A stretch of DNA of 64,000 bases, from assembly GCF_022808865.1 (NCBI RefSeq), contig NZ_JAKZLB010000003.1, positions 594,647 through 658,646 on the forward strand. The letters run 5' to 3'. Under the pieces are notes generated by a model that was given only the letters and a program-made list of their open reading frames with translations, made no database searches and had not been told where the DNA came from. This document shows positions 53,789 through 60,936 of the stretch, piece by piece (the first letter of the stretch is position 1; each line of letters begins with the position of its first letter). A program made the position numbers and the translations under genes. Source of the DNA: Geothrix oryzisoli (GTDB taxonomy: Bacteria > Acidobacteriota > Holophagae > Holophagales > Holophagaceae).

Positions 53789-55249
53789 ATGCCCACCTTC
53801 GACCCCCCCTCCGGTCCCAAGCCGAGCCCGCCGCCCCTGAAGCCGGGGCCGACGGGGCTGGGTGCGGGTTCCGCGCCCAAGCAGCCGCCCCCGCCGGCCC
53901 AGCGCACCCAGGGTGCGGAGCTGCTGGCGGAGCTCATGCAGGCCCAGCGCCAGTTCACCCAGGCCATGCAGGAGATCCGCGACCTGCGCGGCAAGCTGAG
54001 CCGCCGGTCCCACCAGATGCAGGTCCTCCAGCACGTGTCCGAGATCCTGGCGGCCACCTCGAAGGGGGGCCAGGTGGTCAGCGTGGTCCTCGACGCGCTG
54101 GCCCAGGAATTCCGCTGCCCCCGGGCCGTGGTCTGGACGCTGGAGGACGGGGGCTCCGGCTACGTGCCCAAGGAAGGGGCGGGGCTCACCCGTCCCGAGT
54201 GGTCGGCCATGCGGCTCCCCGCCCCGAACCCCTTCCCGGACACGCCCCTGGTGCTGTTCCAGAGCCAGTGGCTGGACCCGCCCTGCGGCGGGACCACCTT
54301 CGCCCGGCTCCGGGGCCCCGAAGGCGCCCCCCTCTACTTCGTGCCGTTCGAACACCAGCTGCTCCTCATGGGTTTCGTGGTCTTGGCCATGCCCACCGAC
54401 CGGCGGGTCGAGGAAGAGGAGCTGGATTCCATCGCCATCCTCCAGCGGCAGACGGCCATCTCCCTCTACAACGCCTGGCTGTTCCGGGACCTGTCGGAGC
54501 AGCGGGATGCGCTGCAGCGCCAGACCCTCGAGCTGGAGCGCGTGAACGATGCCCTGCGGGAGGCCGACCAGCTCAAGAGCGAGTTCCTCGCCCTCACCAG
54601 CCATGAGCTCCGCACGCCGCTCACGGGCATCCTCGGGTTCACGCGGCTGGTCATGGATGGCCTCTACGACGATGCCGAGGAGATGCGGTCCATGCTCCAG
54701 GACAGCTACACCTCGGGTCAGCACCTGCTGGGCCTGCTCAACGACATCCTCGACCTCGCGAAGATCGAATCGGGACGCCTGGAGGTCCATGCCGAGCCCA
54801 CCTTCATCGGCCAGCTGCTGGAAGAGGTGAAGCCCATCGCCGAGGCCTACCCCCGCAAGGCCGGCGTGGAGCTGCTCTGGCCTGACGCCGGTGGCCTGCC
54901 GGAAGTGATGGTCGATCCCAGCCGCCTCAAGCAGGTGCTCCTCAACCTGCTGTCGAATGCGCTGAAGTTCACCAAGGAGGGCAGCGTCAGCGTGGTGCTG
55001 GAACGGCACCCCGGCCTCATCGCCCTCATGGTCGTGGATACGGGCATCGGGGTGAGCCCCGAGGGCCAGGCCCGCCTCTTCCAGAAGTTCGCCCAGGCCG
55101 AAGGCGGCCATGCCCGGGAATACGGCGGAACCGGCCTCGGCCTGGTGATCTGCAAGCACCTCATGAGCATGATGGGCGGCACCATCAACCTCCAGAGCGA
55201 GGGCCTGGGGCACGGGAGCACGCTGAAGATCACGATGCCGATTGCATGA
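53789..55249 (+). CDS. Soluble GAF-type sensor histidine kinase
   Basis: A 486-residue kinase with no membrane segment. After a Pro-rich N-terminus (~1-45) and a coiled coil (LLAELMQAQRQFTQAMQE), a GAF-like domain covers ~80-240. HisKA has H272 in FLALTSHELRTPLTGILGF. The HATPase contains LLNLLSNALKFTKEG, VVDTGIGVSPEGQARLF and GGTGLGLVICKHLMSMMGG. ATG 53789 has GGAG 6 nt upstream; an ATG at 53768 is an alternative. It is divergent from the ECF-linked kinase by 46 bp, suggesting a shared regulatory region. Confidence 0.9.
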   Translation: MPTFDPPSGPKPSPPPLKPGPTGLGAGSAPKQPPPPAQRTQGAELLAELMQAQRQFTQAMQEIRDLRGKLSRRSHQMQVLQHVSEILAATSKGGQVVSVVLDALAQEFRCPRAVVWTLEDGGSGYVPKEGAGLTRPEWSAMRLPAPNPFPDTPLVLFQSQWLDPPCGGTTFARLRGPEGAPLYFVPFEHQLLLMGFVVLAMPTDRRVEEEELDSIAILQRQTAISLYNAWLFRDLSEQRDALQRQTLELERVNDALREADQLKSEFLALTSHELRTPLTGILGFTRLVMDGLYDDAEEMRSMLQDSYTSGQHLLGLLNDILDLAKIESGRLEVHAEPTFIGQLLEEVKPIAEAYPRKAGVELLWPDAGGLPEVMVDPSRLKQVLLNLLSNALKFTKEGSVSVVLERHPGLIALMVVDTGIGVSPEGQARLFQKFAQAEGGHAREYGGTGLGLVICKHLMSMMGGTINLQSEGLGHGSTLKITMPIA

Positions 55250-55276
55250 GCTATCAGCTGTCAGCTCTCAGCTGTC
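55249..55276. repeat. Left heptanucleotide array flanking the four-helix-bundle gene
   Basis: Four tandem heptamers read AGCTATC, AGCTGTC, AGCTCTC, AGCTGTC on the plus strand. The array begins at the last base of the kinase stop codon and overlaps the stop codon of the minus-strand four-helix-bundle gene. A matching array in inverted orientation lies at the other end of that gene. Confidence 0.9.
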
Positions 55277-55651
55277 AGTGGGCCGCTTGGGGGTTCGGGT
55301 GATCTGGGCTTTGCGGGCCAGAGATGAAGCCATTTTCTTGATGACCTGGACTTGATCCAGGAGCGAACCGCCTGTTGCTGGGAGGAGATAGCCGAGGTCC
55401 GAGGCGAGCAGGATCTGGTACTCCAACTCGGAGGCTGAGCCCAGGGCCATATGGAGGAATCGCGCGAAGTCAGCATCTGAGCCCCGCCCACATCCCTCGG
55501 CGATGTTGGTCGGTATCGAAGCGGCGGAGCGGCGCATCTGGTTGGCCAGACCGAATCGTTCCAAGTCGGGGAACCCGGCGGTCTCTCGATAGACCGCCAG
55601 CGTTAACTCGTGCGCATGCCGCCAGACGGCGAGATTCCGAAAATCCTGCAT
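55268..55651 (-). CDS. Four-helix-bundle protein (23S rRNA intervening-sequence type)
   Basis: A 127-residue protein of the IVP/S23 (four helix bundle) family. Signatures are the N-terminal FRNLAVWRHAHELTLAVYRET, and the second helix with MRRSAASIPTNIAEGCGRGS, followed by FLHMALGSASELEYQILLA. Its C-terminal codons lie within the left heptamer array. It is not next to a 23S rRNA gene and there is no reverse transcriptase, so neither an rRNA insertion nor a diversity-generating retroelement applies here. Function unknown. Confidence 0.88.
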   Translation of the reverse strand: MQDFRNLAVWRHAHELTLAVYRETAGFPDLERFGLANQMRRSAASIPTNIAEGCGRGSDADFARFLHMALGSASELEYQILLASDLGYLLPATGGSLLDQVQVIKKMASSLARKAQITRTPKRPTDS

Positions 55652-55738
55652 GGTCTGTCCTGGGTAATGCCCCGGATCATACCCAGCCCCACCCTGGTTT
55701 ATTCTGAAAAGGCCACGGAATCACGCCCCCTGGCCGCC

Positions 55739-55766
55739 GATAGCAGATAGCCGATAGCCGACAGCC
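55739..55766. repeat. Right heptanucleotide array flanking the four-helix-bundle gene
   Basis: Four tandem heptamers, GATAGCA, GATAGCC, GATAGCC, GACAGCC, on the plus strand; reading the complement gives GGCTGTC, GGCTATC, GGCTATC, TGCTATC. This is the same DGCTRTC unit as the left array but in inverted orientation, so the gene sits inside imperfect terminal inverted repeats of about 28 bp. It ends 18 bp before the next start codon. Confidence 0.88.
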
Positions 55767-55783
55767 AAACCCCTGGAGCCTCC

Positions 55784-56998
55784 ATGTCCTACGTCCGCCG
55801 AACCCACTTCCTCCCCTTCACGCGCCCCATGGTCGGCGAGGAGGAGATCGCGGAGATGATCGACACGATCCACAGCGGGTGGATCACCACGGGCCCGAAG
55901 TCGGCGGCCTTCGAGGAGAAGCTCAAGGCCTACAACGGTGTGCCCCACTGCCTGGCCATGAACAGCGCCACCACGGCCCAGGAGATCACCATGCAGGTGC
56001 TGAACCTGCAGCCCGGTGACGAGGTCATCACCACCTCGCTCACCTGGGTGAGCACCCTCAGCACGGTGGTGCTGCAAGGCGGCGTGCCCGTGCTGGTGGA
56101 CATCGACCCGGTGACGCTGAACCTCGACCCCGCGAAGCTCGAAGCCGCCATCACGCCCCGCACCAAGGGCATCATCCCCGTGCACCTCACGGGCCTGCCG
56201 TGCCCCATGGAGGCGATCTGGGCCGTGGCCGAGAAGCATGGCCTCTGGGTCATCGAAGACGCGGCCCAGGCCATGGGCGCCCACTACAAGGGCACCAAGA
56301 TCGGCGGCGACCCGCGCTCGATCATGAGCGTCTACAGCTTCCACCCGAACAAGAACATGACCACCGGCGAGGGCGGCGCCATCGCCTTCTTCAACGACGA
56401 GTACGAGAGCCGCATCAAGCGCCTGCGCTTCCACGGCATCGACCGCGACGCATGGAAGCGCTTCGCCAAGGAGGGCAGCCCCCACACGGAGGTCTACGAG
56501 CCCGCCCGGAAGGCCAACTTCATGGACCTCCAGGCCGCCATGGGCTTGCATCAGATCGACAAGCTGGACGGCTTCAACGAGCGGCGCGGCGTGCTGTTCC
56601 ACCGCTACCTGGAGCTGATGAAGGACATGGACGAGGTGATGCTGCCCTGGCCCGGCGATGCCGACCACGGCCACTGCTTCCACCTCTTCGTGCTGCGCAT
56701 CCACCCCGAGAAGGTCGGCCTGGACCGGGACGCCTTCGTGGCGGCCCTCAAGGAAGAGAACATCGGCACGGGCATCCACTACCGCCCGGCCCACATCCAC
56801 CCCTGGTACCGAGATTTCTACGCCGCGAACCCGCAGCACCTGCCCAAGGATGGCCTGCCCCACACCGAGTGGAGCGGCGAGCGCCTCATGAGCTTGCCCC
56901 TGTGGCCCGGCCTCAGCGAAGCGGACCAGGACCAGACCGTGGGCGCCATCCGGCACGCGATCACCCAGGCCAAGGCCCGGAGCCGCGTCACCCGCTGA
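55784..56998 (+). CDS. DegT/DnrJ/EryC1/StrS sugar aminotransferase
   Basis: A 404-residue PLP enzyme that aminates a nucleotide-linked keto-sugar, usually in cell-surface polysaccharide or lipid A synthesis. The internal-aldimine lysine lies in SFHPNKNMTTGEGGAIAFF (about K190). GWITTGPKSAAFEEKLKAY and VPVLVDIDPVTLNLDP are further family blocks, and GTGIHYRPAHIHPW is the usual C-terminal motif. No other sugar genes are adjacent; the next gene is an HAD nucleotidase. Confidence 0.93.
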   Translation: MSYVRRTHFLPFTRPMVGEEEIAEMIDTIHSGWITTGPKSAAFEEKLKAYNGVPHCLAMNSATTAQEITMQVLNLQPGDEVITTSLTWVSTLSTVVLQGGVPVLVDIDPVTLNLDPAKLEAAITPRTKGIIPVHLTGLPCPMEAIWAVAEKHGLWVIEDAAQAMGAHYKGTKIGGDPRSIMSVYSFHPNKNMTTGEGGAIAFFNDEYESRIKRLRFHGIDRDAWKRFAKEGSPHTEVYEPARKANFMDLQAAMGLHQIDKLDGFNERRGVLFHRYLELMKDMDEVMLPWPGDADHGHCFHLFVLRIHPEKVGLDRDAFVAALKEENIGTGIHYRPAHIHPWYRDFYAANPQHLPKDGLPHTEWSGERLMSLPLWPGLSEADQDQTVGAIRHAITQAKARSRVTR

Positions 56999-57049
56999 TC
57001 TCCGCCCCCGGAGATTTCGCGGTGCTCCTCGCCCCGGAAGCGGGTCGGA

Positions 57050-58519
57050 TCACCCCATCCGTTCGTGAGGCAGGGTGGGCAGGGGGGCGTACACCGTTGC
57101 GTGGGGATCGTACATGTAGAGGTTGCCCACGCGGCCGGTATAGGCGCAGGCGAACTGCTGGATCTGGTCCGCGAAGCGGGTCTGCTCGTCCCGGTCGCGG
57201 AACATGGGCCCCCAGGTGGGATTGAAGGCGGCTTCCACGGATTTCGTGAGGGTGTCCAGCTCCAGGCTCTGCAGCTCCGCCCGCCGCTGCAGGGCCTCGG
57301 CACTGCTGGCCAGGTGGGCGGCCTCGTGGTCCAGGGCGATGGCGGCTTCGGTGCTGAGGCGGGGCCCCAGCACGTGGCGCCGCACCCGGTTGCGTTTCCA
57401 CTGGTCCATGAGCACCGAGGCCCGGCGGAGGGTGCGCCGGCGGATGGTCTCCAGGCGCAGGAGGTCGCGCATGTCCTGGTTCCGGGCTTCGAGCAGCTTG
57501 ATCTCGTGTTCCAGCTCCGGCACCAGCAGCAGGGTCCGCCAGGAGGCGTTCTTCTTGGACCGCAGCACGTCGCCGTAGATGTGGTCGCCCACATAGAGGA
57601 TCTGCTCGCCCTCGGCCCCCAGCTGGGCCTCCAGCCAGGCGGCATGGCCGCCCGTGAAGCACCGCGGCCAGCCCGCAACGGGAAGGGGCTCCGGCGTTTC
57701 GGTGAAGAAGGCCGGCTTGCGGCTGCTCACCACCACCAGGTCGAAGTAGTCCGTCCAGCGGGGCCGGGCCTCGTCCTGGCCGTCCAGCAGGTGGCCCAGC
57801 ACCCCGGCGGTGAAGCTCCACTCGCTGTTGGTGAGGAGGAAGAGCTTTTTCCCCTCGCGCTTGAGCCGGTCCAGGGCCAGGGCCAGCTGGGGATCCTGCG
57901 GGATGAAGAAGTGGCGGTGCTCCAGGATCTCCGCCTTCATCTCGCCATTGCGGTGGGCGGTGTCCACGGCCCAGCGCACCTCCCGGAAGAGCTGGAGGTA
58001 GTTCTCGGCCTTCAGCAGGCCCTGGTCGAAGCCGTCGACCAGGCGGGCGTAGAGATGGCTCTCGGGGATCTCGAAGAGCGTGTCGATGTTGCGGAAGCCC
58101 TTGGCGGTCGTGGAGAGGCGCCGCCGGCCGTACACCGCCTCCACTGCGGGCCGGGGCAGGACCCGGGTGCCGTGGCAGGCGCGCACGACCTGGCGCTCGC
58201 GGTTGAGCTTGAGCAGGTTGCCCCGCAGGCCGTCCAGCACCAGGCCGCGCACCGCGAAGGCGGGGTCGTAGTCGATCTCCAGGAGCCAGGGCGAGTAGCC
58301 GTGGTCGCGCACGAGGAGCCGGGCGGCCTTCTTGAAGGCCAGCTCATCGATTTCCGGTGCGCGGTAGCGCGCCAGGGTGTGGTCCATGTCGAAGCCGATG
58401 GCCCGGATCTCGCCCAGGGGCAGGGTGCGCAAGGCGAAGAGCTTGTGTTCCGGCGGCAGCCGATCCTCCCCGTCCAGCAGCGGGGGCGTGGCCAGCAGGG
58501 CGAGGTCCCGGGCAGTCAT
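57050..58519 (-). CDS. HAD-superfamily cytosolic 5'-nucleotidase (NT5C2-like)
   Basis: A 489-residue HAD phosphatase. The DxDxT motif is GFDMDHTLARYRAPEI near residue 40. Motif II lies in FLLTNSEWSFTAGV, and the DGDHIYGD-type end is YVGDHIYGDVLRSKK. These match the HAD-IG family of purine 5'-nucleotidases, which dephosphorylate IMP/GMP in eukaryotes. It is longer than the core family because of the coiled region ~345-440 (LLRLETIRRRTLRRASVL). Confidence 0.9.
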   Translation of the reverse strand: MTARDLALLATPPLLDGEDRLPPEHKLFALRTLPLGEIRAIGFDMDHTLARYRAPEIDELAFKKAARLLVRDHGYSPWLLEIDYDPAFAVRGLVLDGLRGNLLKLNRERQVVRACHGTRVLPRPAVEAVYGRRRLSTTAKGFRNIDTLFEIPESHLYARLVDGFDQGLLKAENYLQLFREVRWAVDTAHRNGEMKAEILEHRHFFIPQDPQLALALDRLKREGKKLFLLTNSEWSFTAGVLGHLLDGQDEARPRWTDYFDLVVVSSRKPAFFTETPEPLPVAGWPRCFTGGHAAWLEAQLGAEGEQILYVGDHIYGDVLRSKKNASWRTLLLVPELEHEIKLLEARNQDMRDLLRLETIRRRTLRRASVLMDQWKRNRVRRHVLGPRLSTEAAIALDHEAAHLASSAEALQRRAELQSLELDTLTKSVEAAFNPTWGPMFRDRDEQTRFADQIQQFACAYTGRVGNLYMYDPHATVYAPLPTLPHERMG

Positions 58520-58528
58520 GGAGCGAGT

Positions 58529-58921
58529 CTACTCTTCAGTCCCGATGCCATGCGTGATGCTCTGGTGCCCGAACACTTCCCAGGCCAGCTGGCGGAAGCG
58601 CTCGGTGTGGCCCCAGTCCTTCTCCCGGTCCATCCAGAGCTTGTAGTGGATCAGCTCGTGCTCGAGGATGCGCTGCTGCACCTGCTCGGGGTCGTGGCAG
58701 TTCATCCCGCACACCTGCTGCGGCCAGGGCCAGTCCCGGCGGCGCAGCAGGGGGATGCTGAGCCGGATCTCCGGATGCCACTTGCCCCGAGAATCCTTCT
58801 CGATCACGAAGAGACCCGCGCACCGCGCCATGCGGGGCGACCAGATCACCGGAGGCGGCGCGAGCTCCCACCCCGCCTCGCGGAGGATGGCCTGGGCCCT
58901 GTGGCGGAGCGTGAGGTTCAT
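58529..58921 (-). CDS. SprT-like zinc-metalloprotease-type protein
   Basis: A 130-residue protein. The metal motif is H88-E-L-I-H92 in RILEHELIHYKLWMD, with a third candidate ligand at H105 in WGHTERFRQLA, the SprT arrangement. CGMNCH might add a zinc-binding pair. SprT/Spartan-like domains process DNA-protein crosslinks or other substrates; bacterial short forms are uncharacterised. Its first 94 codons are repeated, with no difference found where compared, at 63717-63998, where the gene is cut off after K94. It sits at the left edge of the low-GC island. Confidence 0.85.
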   Translation of the reverse strand: MNLTLRHRAQAILREAGWELAPPPVIWSPRMARCAGLFVIEKDSRGKWHPEIRLSIPLLRRRDWPWPQQVCGMNCHDPEQVQQRILEHELIHYKLWMDREKDWGHTERFRQLAWEVFGHQSITHGIGTEE

Positions 58922-58923
58922 GC
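58640..58923. repeat. Left copy of the long direct repeat flanking the island
   Basis: A segment of at least 284 bp, covering the first 94 codons of the SprT-like gene plus bases just before its start, recurs without any difference where the two copies were compared at 63717-64000 (offset 5077 bp). The two copies run in the same orientation and reach the end of the window on the right, so the true length may be greater. The repeat breaks at 58639/63716. Confidence 0.95.
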
Positions 58924-59273
58924 TTTGATTTTGGCGGATTTCAGCTTGGGTTGGGTCACGGCCGGGCCATCAGTCAACAGCTGAGCCTGTAACTGAATCT
59001 GTCCAAGGTGACCCGCGATGGGTCGTCCGTGGGTCGCCTCGAGCGGTTTCGCTCCCCCGCGAGCATGGGAATATCCCTTGGCCCGGACCTACCTCACGGG
59101 GTCGATGGCCTCGGGTATCACATCTTTACAGGTTCCGAAGTAAATCATTGTGGTTAGAACTGTTTGCCTGGAGGTCGAGGGTGGGGGTCGCCCCCTTACC
59201 CACTTCTTTCCTTCAATGGGGCCATCCAGTAGAATTCCGATATCCATATCATCTACATAGCCGAGGAGCCGCC
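58924..59273. other. Non-coding left margin of the island
   Basis: About 350 bp without a supported gene. Apart from the integrase remnant at 59089-59166, it holds GC-rich stretches and a C/T-rich stretch just before 59200. The region before 59274 must contain the ribosome-binding site and any promoter of the 461-aa gene. Confidence 0.5.
59089..59166 (-). pseudogene. Decayed 3' end of a tyrosine integrase
   Basis: On the minus strand the frame reads VLTTMIYFGTCKDVIPEAID then a stop in the same place as in the integrase fragment at 60695-60925, which reads VETTMIYIETREEEMREAIN. The two stretches are about 70 percent alike over ~75 bp by hand alignment, both ending at the stop. Only the C-terminal tail survives, so this is a remnant. 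Confidence 0.6.
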
Positions 59274-60659
59274 GTGAGGGCCTTCAAAACCAGGCTTACG
59301 AAAATCAAGAAATTGATCACCGAAAAGATTCCGGATGGGAAGGATGTTCTCGGCTTTGCTGGAGTCACCCGGGAGATGCTCCAGAACACCTGCCAGGAAA
59401 TCTATGACCTGTCGGATCAGATTGAGGCGAAGGACGACGACCATCATTTCGAGGTCATCGCCCTAAAGAGATTTGAGAGCGATCTCCACGAGAAGCTAAA
59501 CGATTTTCTTGAGCACGGCGTTTCGTCCGACAAGGTGAAGGAGAAGTTCGACAAGTTCCTGACAGATCTCAGCAAGCTCTACGAACGGACGAAGCTCGTC
59601 TACTTCATCGTGAACAAGAACGGCCTCCGCGATGACCTGGAACTGGCGAACCTTCGGGCTCAGGTGGAGGCACTGAAGGCGCAGAAAATCGAGTACGAAA
59701 AGCTCATCTCCGACCTGGCCACTCAGGCAGAGGCCGCCAAGACCCTGCACGGCACAATCACGACTGAACACGCTGCGGCCCAGACGGCCATTTCCGGATT
59801 CAGATCGCAGGCTGAAACGGATTCCAGTGAGGTCGCCACTGCCAAGGGCGAGGTGATCACCTGGCACAAGTCCATCTCTGAAACCCATGAAAAAATGGTG
59901 GGCTGGGACAAAGACATCGAAGGCACCCTCAATGATGCGAAGGCGAATGAGGGCCTGATGAAGGGACATCTCGGCACGATGAGTGCGTCTCTCACGACTC
60001 TAAACGAAGCCATTGTTGGTAGTGCCAAGCTCACCGAAGAATCCAGGGCCACCGCAGACAAAAACACAAACCTCATCTCTCAGATCGAGGCAACCCTGGG
60101 AGATGCAAACCGCACGAGCATGGCTGCCTCCTTCAAGGAGCGCATGGAGGAGATGACAGAGGTTCGTGACTCCTGGAGAAACATCTTCATCGCAGTGATG
60201 GGTGTATTCGTCGCTGCTTCAATTGGCATCATCTATTTCCACCTGAGCAGCGTAACTGTGAGCCTACAGGCTCTCGTGGCGAGACTGACCATCCTCACCC
60301 CTGTGGTCTGGTTGGCCTGGTTCGCCGCTCGCCAGTACGGCTTCGCGAACAAATCACGTGAGGACTATGCCTTCAAGTACAGTTCCGCGATGGCCTACGA
60401 GGGTTACCGAAAGGCCGTGAGGGAAACCCAGAACAAGGAACTCGAACAGGTTCTCATCGAGATCGCCATGTACAACATGGCGCTCCACCCCATCCGCTTG
60501 TATGCCGCAGCCCAGTCAGACCACGCGAGCCCCTTTTCCGCCTTCCTAGATCAGGTATTCGAGCGCATTCCGGGACTCAAAAAACTCAAAGTCCAGACTG
60601 CCGCCATCAGTGGTGAGGCTGAGATAGCTTCAGCACCCTCGGGGGTGGGTAAGAGCTAA
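59274..60659 (+). CDS. Coiled-coil protein with two membrane helices, function unknown
   Basis: A 461-residue protein of unknown function. The start is GTG 59274, with GAGGAG 6 nt upstream; the frame runs further back without a ribosome-binding site. Residues ~110-300 are long coiled-coil, rich in Ala, Glu, Thr and Lys (e.g. NLRAQVEALKAQKIEYEKLI). Two membrane segments follow at about 303-321 (IFIAVMGVFVAASIGIIYF) and 337-353 (TPVVWLAWFAARQYGF), then a polar helical module with EDYAFKYSSAMAYEGY. The membrane pair plus E-D-Y-A-x-K...GY resembles a C-terminal module I associate with DUF6161; unverified. It is flanked by integrase tails. Confidence 0.75.
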   Translation: MRAFKTRLTKIKKLITEKIPDGKDVLGFAGVTREMLQNTCQEIYDLSDQIEAKDDDHHFEVIALKRFESDLHEKLNDFLEHGVSSDKVKEKFDKFLTDLSKLYERTKLVYFIVNKNGLRDDLELANLRAQVEALKAQKIEYEKLISDLATQAEAAKTLHGTITTEHAAAQTAISGFRSQAETDSSEVATAKGEVITWHKSISETHEKMVGWDKDIEGTLNDAKANEGLMKGHLGTMSASLTTLNEAIVGSAKLTEESRATADKNTNLISQIEATLGDANRTSMAASFKERMEEMTEVRDSWRNIFIAVMGVFVAASIGIIYFHLSSVTVSLQALVARLTILTPVVWLAWFAARQYGFANKSREDYAFKYSSAMAYEGYRKAVRETQNKELEQVLIEIAMYNMALHPIRLYAAAQSDHASPFSAFLDQVFERIPGLKKLKVQTAAISGEAEIASAPSGVGKS

Positions 60660-60694
60660 GGGATTCGATCCATCTTCGATGGAGCGATGAACGT

Positions 60695-60925
60695 TTAACC
60701 CACGAGGTTGATCGCCTCGCGCATCTCCTCCTCGCGAGTTTCGATGTAGATCATCGTGGTCTCAACCTTCGAGTGCCGCATGAGCTTCTGGATCGTCGGG
60801 AGCGGGACGCCACGCTTGTTGAGAATGTTGGCGAAGCTTGAGCAAAGTAGATCGAGGCGATTTGACCCGTGTGACCCATATGGCTCTTGCCGGTGTTCTA
60901 GAAGATGATGCCGTGGTCTGGGCAC
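60695..60925 (-). pseudogene. Truncated tyrosine integrase, C-terminal fragment
   Basis: The minus strand encodes SSFANILNKRGVPLPTIQKL then MRHSKVETTMIYIETREEEM and a stop, the C-terminal part of a tyrosine recombinase including the conserved tyrosine. The upstream DLLCSSF replaces the usual DLRHSF, so the second catalytic Arg/His region is broken. The part upstream of the fragment is overlapped by the start of the RHS gene on the other strand, so the N-terminal two-thirds is missing. Confidence 0.75.
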
Positions 60926-60936
60926 CTGGGGGGCTA

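Noticed and set aside
55249..55766. Diversity-generating retroelement, because the Avd accessory protein is also a four-helix bundle
   Set aside because: There is no reverse transcriptase, template repeat or variable repeat nearby.
60838..60936. Start of the RHS gene at a TTG at 60838
   Set aside because: The stretch is antisense to the integrase fragment and does not resemble an RHS N-terminus.
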